In this document: one piece after another, positions 6,721 to 11,197 of the stretch | How positions within the stretch are numbered: position 1 is the stretch's first letter | Layout: each line of letters begins with the position of its first letter | Assembly: GCA_003693905.1 (NCBI GenBank) | Contig: RFLL01000184.1 | Span: 1 to 11,197 of the forward strand | DNA from: Alphaproteobacteria bacterium | GTDB lineage: Bacteria > Pseudomonadota > Alphaproteobacteria > Kiloniellales > J153 | Direction: 5' to 3' | Length of the DNA stretch: 11,197 bases | The notes under the pieces: model-generated | What the model was told of the DNA's origin: nothing | Seen by the model: the letters and a program-made list of their open reading frames with translations, nothing else | Database searches by the model: none | Made by a program: the position numbers and the translations under genes

Positions 6721-9518
6721 GCCGCACCTCGAATTTCGGCCAGTGTCTCATGCAAGGATGTCAACAACGCCTCGCGGTCGCTCTTTGCGACATAGTCGCG
6801 GAAACCGACGGCCCGACCGCGCGCCAAGTCGCGCGGTGTCGCGAACGACGACAACGCGACCAGAGGCACATCGGCCCAGCGGCTGTCCTGTTTGATCGCC
6901 TCGGCGAACTCGAAACCGTTCATGCCCGGCATTTCGATGTCGGAGATGATGACGTCAAAGGTTTCGCCCTGTTCGCAGAGCTGGAGAGCGGCGCTGGCGC
7001 TTTCGACCGTCGTCACGTCATAGCCGGCAACCGACAGAAGCGGCGACAGCAGGTTGCGGAAGAACGGGCTGTCATCGACCAGCAGAATCCGGGTCTGCTT
7101 TTCGGTATCGAACGAATCCACCGGCTCGCCGCCGAACCAGTCCCTGAAGGCGATGGTCAGGTAATGGGCGACATCGACGATGTCGGTGGCATGTCCCCCG
7201 ATGATGGCGCTGCCGACGAAGCCGGGGCGTTGCGAGGTCAGCTCGACATTCATTCGCTCTTCGACAATGTCGACGATCTCGTCGACGATCAGGCCCATGG
7301 TCCGGTCGCGGTCGCAGAACACCAGAACCGGCTGCCGTCCCTCCTTGGCCAGCGGCTTGGCGCCTTCCATCTGGACCAGCGGCATGAGTTGCCCGCGGTA
7401 CTGGACCACGTTCTGACCGTTCGACGATTCGACCTTGGACAGGTCGATCTCCTCAAGACGGGCGACCAGACCCAGCGGCACCGCCTTGGGCGATTCGTCG
7501 ACGGCGCGGAACACCAGCATGGCCGTCAACTCTTCCCGGCGCGCCGCATGGCGTTCTGCCATCACGTCGCTGTTTTCCTCGGCAAGCTGGACCTCGCCGG
7601 TCGCCGCGGCGATGCCGTTGGGGTCGAGGATCATCACCACGCTGCCGTCGCCGAGGATGGTGTTGCCGGAGAACATCTGGTTGTCGCGCAGAATACGCGC
7701 CACCGGCTTGACGACGATTTCCTCAGTGTCGAAAACGCGATCAACGATGATTCCGAACGTGTAGCTGCCGACCTGGGTGACGACGATGAAATTGTCGGCG
7801 CCGATGCTGTGGGCCTTGGGATCTTCTTCACCGTCATCGCTCTGCGGCCTATGGGGCGGGTTCAGTTTCATCAATTCGCGCAGATCGACCAGCGGCAGCA
7901 GGCGATTGCGCAGGCGCAGTACCGGCGTGTCGCTGATATGTTCGATCGAGTGCTCGGAATCGGCGCGCGTGCGGACCAGCTCGAGAACGCTGATCTGCGG
8001 AATCGCAAACCGTTCGCCGCCGCATTCGACGATCAGTGCCGAGACGATGGCCAGGGTCAAGGGAATCTTGATGGTAAAGACCGTGCCCTTGCCTTCCGTC
8101 GAGCTGAGCTCGATCGTGCCGCCGATCTTCTCGATATTGGTCCGCACTACGTCCATGCCGACGCCGCGCCCGGAGACCGAAGTGACCTCGGTTGCAGTCG
8201 AGAATCCGGCCTTGAAGATGAACTTCTGGATCTGCTGCTCGCTCAGGGACTCGAGCTCGGCTTCGGTGGCGAGACCGTTTTCCAGCACCTTCTTCTTCAG
8301 CTTCTCGACCGCCAGGCCGCGCCCATCGTCGGAAATCTCGATAATGATATGACCGCCTTCATGATAGGCGTTGAGGATGATCTTGCCGGTTTCGGGCTTG
8401 CCCGCCGCAACGCGTTCCTCGGGCGTTTCAAGACCGTGATCGGCGGAGTTGCGAACCATGTGCGTCAGCGGATCCTTGATCAGCTCCAGAACCTGACGGT
8501 CGAGCTCCGTATCCGCACCTTTCATGACCAGGTCGATCTTCTTGCCCAGCTCGATCGACAGATCGCGCACGATGCGCGGCAGCTTGGCCCAGGCATTGCC
8601 GATCGGCTGCATCCGGGTCTTCATCACGCCTTCCTGAAGGTCGGATACGACGTGGTTGAGGCGCTGCAACGGCGCGGCGAATTCGCTTTCCTTCTGGCTG
8701 CGCAGAATCTGCAACAACTGGTTGCGGGTCAGAACCAGCTCCGAGACCATGGTCATCAGGTTTTCGAGCAGATCCACATTGACCCGGATCGACTGGTTGG
8801 CGATCGAGGAACCCTTGCTTTCCTTGGCGCTTTCCTTGGCCTCCTTGGCTTCTTTCCTGGTCGACCTCGGCGTTTGCGTATTGGGCGCCGCAACGGGTTC
8901 TTCCGCTGCCGCAGCTTCTTCAGTGACTGCGGTCTCTGCGCTCTGTGCGACGATTTCTTCCGCCGGTTGCTCGACGGCCGGCGCATCGGCCGCCTCCGCC
9001 GCCTCCGCCGCCTCCACCGCATCGGATGCCGGTTCGGGGATCGGCGGCATTTGTGCAGCCGCTTCGGCGTCAGCTTCGGCCGCGGCTTCGCTCTCGGCCG
9101 CGGCTTCGCTCTCGGCCGCGGCGGCCGCCTGCATGGTGCCGCCACCTTCAGCAAAGGCGTTCAGACGCGCAATCAGGTCCGAATCGTCGCCTTCCGGCTC
9201 GGCCTCGGTCTCTTCCAGCGTCACCAGAAGCGAACGGATGGTATCCAGGCATTCCAGAATCAACGACACCGCTTCCGGCGTGGCGGCAAGTTCACCGTCG
9301 CGGATCTTGCCGAGCACGTTCTCGCCGGCGTGAGCCACGCTTTCGAGGCGCGGCAGGCCGAGGAACCCGCACGTCCCCTTGATCGTATGCATCAGCCGGA
9401 AGATGTTGCTGAGAAGTTCCTGATCGTTGGGGTTCTTCTCGAGCTTGACCAGCTCGACATCCAGAACGGCCAGCCCCTCGCCCGTCTCGGTCAGGAATTC
9501 ACTTAATAGATCATCCAT
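6717..9518 (-). CDS. cheA: Chemotaxis histidine kinase CheA with C-terminal receiver domain (CheAY type)
   Basis: This 933-residue hybrid kinase carries several domains in order. The HPt domain has phospho-accepting His44 in LMHTIKGTCGFLG. A long low-complexity Ala/Glu-rich linker (about 127-215), then a Lys-rich KEAKEAKESAKESK segment, stands where the CheY/CheB-binding P2 domain is found in enteric CheA. Next come the dimerisation helices (about 242-330) and the HATPase domain, with N box MVRNSADHGLE (N357), G1 DDGRG (397-401) and G2 GRGVG (450-454). A CheW-like regulatory domain (about 490-634) is followed by a second, more divergent CheW-like segment (about 664-794, VVQYRGQLMPLVQ). The C-terminal receiver (about 809-933) has D815/D816, acceptor D860 in IISDIEMPG and K912. 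The ATG at 9518 fits the conserved MDDLLSEFL opening; a longer reading to 9656 adds unrelated residues. Confidence 0.96.
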   Translation of the reverse strand: MDDLLSEFLTETGEGLAVLDVELVKLEKNPNDQELLSNIFRLMHTIKGTCGFLGLPRLESVAHAGENVLGKIRDGELAATPEAVSLILECLDTIRSLLVTLEETEAEPEGDDSDLIARLNAFAEGGGTMQAAAAAESEAAAESEAAAEADAEAAAQMPPIPEPASDAVEAAEAAEAADAPAVEQPAEEIVAQSAETAVTEEAAAAEEPVAAPNTQTPRSTRKEAKEAKESAKESKGSSIANQSIRVNVDLLENLMTMVSELVLTRNQLLQILRSQKESEFAAPLQRLNHVVSDLQEGVMKTRMQPIGNAWAKLPRIVRDLSIELGKKIDLVMKGADTELDRQVLELIKDPLTHMVRNSADHGLETPEERVAAGKPETGKIILNAYHEGGHIIIEISDDGRGLAVEKLKKKVLENGLATEAELESLSEQQIQKFIFKAGFSTATEVTSVSGRGVGMDVVRTNIEKIGGTIELSSTEGKGTVFTIKIPLTLAIVSALIVECGGERFAIPQISVLELVRTRADSEHSIEHISDTPVLRLRNRLLPLVDLRELMKLNPPHRPQSDDGEEDPKAHSIGADNFIVVTQVGSYTFGIIVDRVFDTEEIVVKPVARILRDNQMFSGNTILGDGSVVMILDPNGIAAATGEVQLAEENSDVMAERHAARREELTAMLVFRAVDESPKAVPLGLVARLEEIDLSKVESSNGQNVVQYRGQLMPLVQMEGAKPLAKEGRQPVLVFCDRDRTMGLIVDEIVDIVEERMNVELTSQRPGFVGSAIIGGHATDIVDVAHYLTIAFRDWFGGEPVDSFDTEKQTRILLVDDSPFFRNLLSPLLSVAGYDVTTVESASAALQLCEQGETFDVIISDIEMPGMNGFEFAEAIKQDSRWADVPLVALSSFATPRDLARGRAVGFRDYVAKSDREALLTSLHETLAEIRGAA
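8989..9015. repeat. three tandem 9-bp repeats in the cheA linker
   Basis: gccgcctcc occurs three times without interruption and encodes Glu-Ala-Ala repeats on the minus strand. It lies in the low-complexity linker between the HPt and dimerisation domains, so copy-number change would keep the reading frame. Confidence 0.85.
9078..9122. repeat. tandem 18-bp repeat in the cheA linker (2.5 copies)
   Basis: Two identical 18-bp units (9078-9095 and 9096-9113) and nine bases of a third encode ESEAAA repeats on the minus strand. The unit length is a multiple of three, so slippage would lengthen or shorten the linker without a frameshift. Confidence 0.85.
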
Positions 9519-9587
9519 TGCCGCGATCCCACAACTCGCCGTTACTGGCGGATTAATGTCGATGGCCAGATACACGCGGGTAGACCC

Positions 9588-9614
9588 CCGATATGCCGGG
9601 AAACACGATGTCAA
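9588..9614 (-). promoter_or_regulatory. possible sigma70-type promoter of the che operon
   Basis: On the minus strand TTGACA (plus 9609-9614) is a perfect -35 hexamer, preceded by an AT-rich ttattaatctctatt stretch. A weak -10, TATCGG (plus 9588-9593), follows after only 15 bp. Transcription would start about 65-70 nt before the cheA ATG. The poor -10 and short spacer keep this tentative. Confidence 0.35.
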
Positions 9615-9755
9615 ATAGAGATTAATAAGTCCTTTCGGGCGCGGGCCGGGCCCCAAAGTGAGCCCCCCGCAGGGCCGGAAAGAGAAGCATCGCCGAGGCC
9701 GTTGCCGCCTTCGTCACCCGGTGTTAAGCCTGATCCGGACCAACGTGAAGATCAC

Positions 9756-9761
9756 AGGAGG
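9756..9761 (+). promoter_or_regulatory. perfect Shine-Dalgarno AGGAGG ahead of chained mini-ORFs
   Basis: AGGAGG lies 3 nt before an ATG at 9765 and 11 nt before an ATG at 9773, but 49 nt before the permease ATG at 9811, which has no Shine-Dalgarno of its own. The motif therefore suits a mini-ORF start better than the permease start. Confidence 0.6.
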
Positions 9762-9772
9762 CCAATGCGTCG

Positions 9773-9814
9773 ATGAACGCCCCGTGCCGAGCCTGCCGCA
9801 GCCGTCACCAATGA
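9773..9814 (+). CDS. putative 13-residue leader peptide MNAPCRACRSRHQ
   Basis: This tiny ORF starts 11 nt after AGGAGG and ends in a TGA that overlaps the permease ATG as ATGA (9811-9814). Its own start also overlaps, as ATGA (9773-9776), the stop of an even shorter ATG-CGT-CGA-TGA frame at 9765-9776. The peptide has two Cys in a C-x-x-C arrangement, a His and four basic residues counting the His (three Arg). A coupling or attenuation role is inference only. The permease could instead start at an in-frame GTG (9745 or 9784), which would make this ORF an accident. Confidence 0.3.
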   Translation: MNAPCRACRSRHQ

Positions 9815-11197
9815 GCTACAGCCCCCGGGACCAGACCCCAGCGAAGCCGTTGCCGATACCGTCGGCGCGCCGCTTCGGCTTCGGCCGTGCGCGGCGGCGG
9901 CCCATCGGCGCTCTTGGCTGGGCCGCCCTGATCATCGCCCTGCTGTTCTCGATCCCCGTCATAAGCGTCCTGGCCAATGTCTTCGTGCCCAGCCAGGGCA
10001 CGTGGCAGCATCTGGCCGAGACCGTGCTGCCGCGCTATGTGGCGAATACCGTGTGGCTGGCCGTCGGGGTCGGCGCCGGTGTTCTGACGATCGGCATCTC
10101 TACCGCCTGGCTGGTGACCATGTGCCGGTTCCCCGGGCGCTGGATATTCGAGTGGGCCTTGATACTGCCGCTGGCGGTCCCCGCCTACGTCATGGCCTAC
10201 ACCTATACCGACCTGTTGCAGTTTACCGGCCCGGTCCAGAGCCTGCTGCGCGAAATCACCGGCTGGGGACCGCGCGAATACTGGTTCCCGCCGATCCGCT
10301 CGCTCGGCGGCGCGATCGCGATGCTGGCTTTCGTGCTCTACCCTTACGTCTATCTGCTCAGCCGCGCCGCTTTTCTGGAGCAGTCGGTATGCGCCCTGGA
10401 AGTCAGCCGTACCCTCGGCTGCGGTCCGTGGGCGAGCTTCTTCCGGGTCGCCCTGCCGCTGGCCCGGCCTTCGATTGTCGCGGGGACGGCGCTGGCCTTG
10501 ATGGAAACCATCGCCGATTTCGGCACCGTTGCCTTTTTCAACGTGCAGACGTTTACGACCGGCATCGTGCGGGCGTGGTTTTCGATGGGGGACCGCGTGG
10601 CTGCGGCACAGCTTTCGGCAGCACTACTGACGTTTGTTCTCGTCGTCCTCGTCGGCGAGCAGATCAGTCGCGGTCGCGCCCGCTATCACCATACTTCGGC
10701 GCGCTATCGCCACCTGCCGTCCTACCGCCTGCGCGGCTGGCGCGCGGCAGCGGCCACTCTGGCCTGCTTCCTGCCCATCGCGATCGGATTCCTGATCCCC
10801 GCCGCGATCCTGCTGCGCATGTCGATCGAGGCCGGCGATGCGCAGTTCGGCCCCCGCTTCATCCGTCTGGCCCTGAACAGCTTTACCCTGGCTTCGGTCA
10901 CCGCAATCATCGCCGTGATCCTGGCCGTCATCATCGGGTACGGCGTCCGGCTGAGCCGCAATCCCGTCGTCTTTGCCGCCAGCCGCGTGGCGGCCATGGG
11001 CTACGCCGTGCCCGGCACGGTGATCGCGGTCGGCGTCCTGATTCCTTTCGCCATGTTCGACAATGCCGTCGATGCATGGATGCGGACCCATTTCGGCATT
11101 GCGACGGGGTTGCTGCTGACCGGCACCATCGCCGCCCTGGTGTTCGCCTATCTGGTGCGGTTCCTGGCCGTTTCGCTGAACGCGGTCGAAGCCAGCC
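9811..11197 (+). CDS. Fe3+-type ABC transporter permease, FbpB/SfuB/HitB family (partial, 3' end missing)
   Basis: An uninterrupted frame from ATG 9811 runs off the right edge after 462 residues without a stop. It is the inner-membrane channel subunit of an importer that takes ferric iron, or a similar cation complex, from a periplasmic binding protein. After a basic N-terminal tail, TM1 starts near W37 (WAALIIALLFSIPVISVLA), and further segments alternate with short loops. The first EAA loop is LEVSRTLGCGPWASFFRVALPLARP at about 196-220, the site of ATPase docking. It is followed by ALMETIADFGTVAFFNV, typical of iron permeases. A second half starts near residue 310, as expected for the two-permease fusion of about 550 residues. 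ATG 9811 has no Shine-Dalgarno; GTG 9745 or 9784 are in-frame alternatives. The partner ATPase and binding protein are not in the window. Confidence 0.88.
   Translation, partial: MSYSPRDQTPAKPLPIPSARRFGFGRARRRPIGALGWAALIIALLFSIPVISVLANVFVPSQGTWQHLAETVLPRYVANTVWLAVGVGAGVLTIGISTAWLVTMCRFPGRWIFEWALILPLAVPAYVMAYTYTDLLQFTGPVQSLLREITGWGPREYWFPPIRSLGGAIAMLAFVLYPYVYLLSRAAFLEQSVCALEVSRTLGCGPWASFFRVALPLARPSIVAGTALALMETIADFGTVAFFNVQTFTTGIVRAWFSMGDRVAAAQLSAALLTFVLVVLVGEQISRGRARYHHTSARYRHLPSYRLRGWRAAAATLACFLPIAIGFLIPAAILLRMSIEAGDAQFGPRFIRLALNSFTLASVTAIIAVILAVIIGYGVRLSRNPVVFAASRVAAMGYAVPGTVIAVGVLIPFAMFDNAVDAWMRTHFGIATGLLLTGTIAALVFAYLVRFLAVSLNAVEAS

Larger units (their letters stand above)
9519..9764. other. 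divergent intergenic region cheA / iron permease
   Basis: No gene is apparent on either strand. The region holds the possible cheA promoter and TTAA words at 9553, 9622 and 9724. It also has an imperfect 9-bp hairpin, ctttcgggc (9632-9640) against gccccaaag (9650-9658) with one mismatch, and a Shine-Dalgarno at its right end. No convincing palindromic Fur-type operator was seen. The TTAA words lack the 7-bp spacing of full CtrA sites. Confidence 0.5.

Noticed and set aside
4750..6795. Long plus-strand open frames (328 and 350 codons) opposite cheB, cheY and cheW
   Set aside because: They are antisense to genes with full catalytic motifs and have no family features or ribosome binding sites.
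6714..9506. 930-codon open frame on the plus strand, antisense to nearly all of cheA
   Set aside because: It mirrors the GC-rich codon use of cheA, has no recognisable domain or start context, and its translation is His/Arg/Asp-rich antisense noise. The minus-strand CheA domains are unmistakable.
9519..9656. Longer cheA reading frame starting at 9656
   Set aside because: The added 46 residues have no HPt character and cover the likely promoter; MDDLLSEFL at 9518 is the conserved CheA opening.
9600..9760. Fur-type operator before the iron permease
   Set aside because: Looked for an AT-rich palindrome near the permease leader; the TTAA words at 9622 and 9724 are not part of a convincing inverted repeat.

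Overview
The window looks like chromosomal DNA from a GC-rich alphaproteobacterium, most likely in or near the Rhodospirillales. The evidence is a canonical CtrA response regulator, a Rhodospirillum/Azospirillum-style cheA-cheW-cheY-cheB-cheR operon whose CheA carries a C-terminal receiver domain (CheAY type), and FliI/FliJ of alphaproteobacterial type. No mobile element, CRISPR array, rRNA or tRNA was seen.

Layout: (1) 1-699 (+), the 3' part of a gene whose C-terminus resembles the FliK hook-length-control domain. (2) 738-2542 (-), fliI-fliJ, the flagellar type III export ATPase and its coiled-coil partner, overlapping by ATGA. (3) 2543-2726, an AT-richer divergent control region with CtrA-like TTAA motifs. 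(4) 2727-3455 (+), ctrA, followed by a very strong intrinsic terminator at 3543-3588. (5) 3722-9518 (-), the chemotaxis operon cheA-cheW-cheY-cheB-cheR, with ATGA overlaps at cheA/cheW and cheB/cheR. (6) 9519-9810, a second divergent intergenic region with a possible cheA promoter and, on the + strand, a strong Shine-Dalgarno feeding two tiny chained ORFs. (7) 9811-11197 (+), the first part of an Fe3+-type ABC transporter permease that runs off the right edge without a stop codon.

How the parts fit: in Rhodospirillales CtrA is known mainly as a motility regulator. Here it lies between a flagellar export operon and the complete cytoplasmic chemotaxis set (kinase, coupling protein, response regulator, methylesterase, methyltransferase), but no chemoreceptor is present. 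CheA autophosphorylates and passes phosphate to CheY (motor output) and CheB (adaptation). CheR and CheB set receptor methylation. FliI/FliJ drive export of flagellar subunits, whose hook-length switch would be governed by a FliK-type protein. The iron permease appears unrelated and marks the end of the motility island.

Most of the window is well-understood biology. The parts most worth a second look are the ctrA/fliI control region, the domain make-up of CheA, the chained mini-ORFs before the iron permease, and the CtrA C-terminus, which lacks the Caulobacter-type Ala-Ala end.
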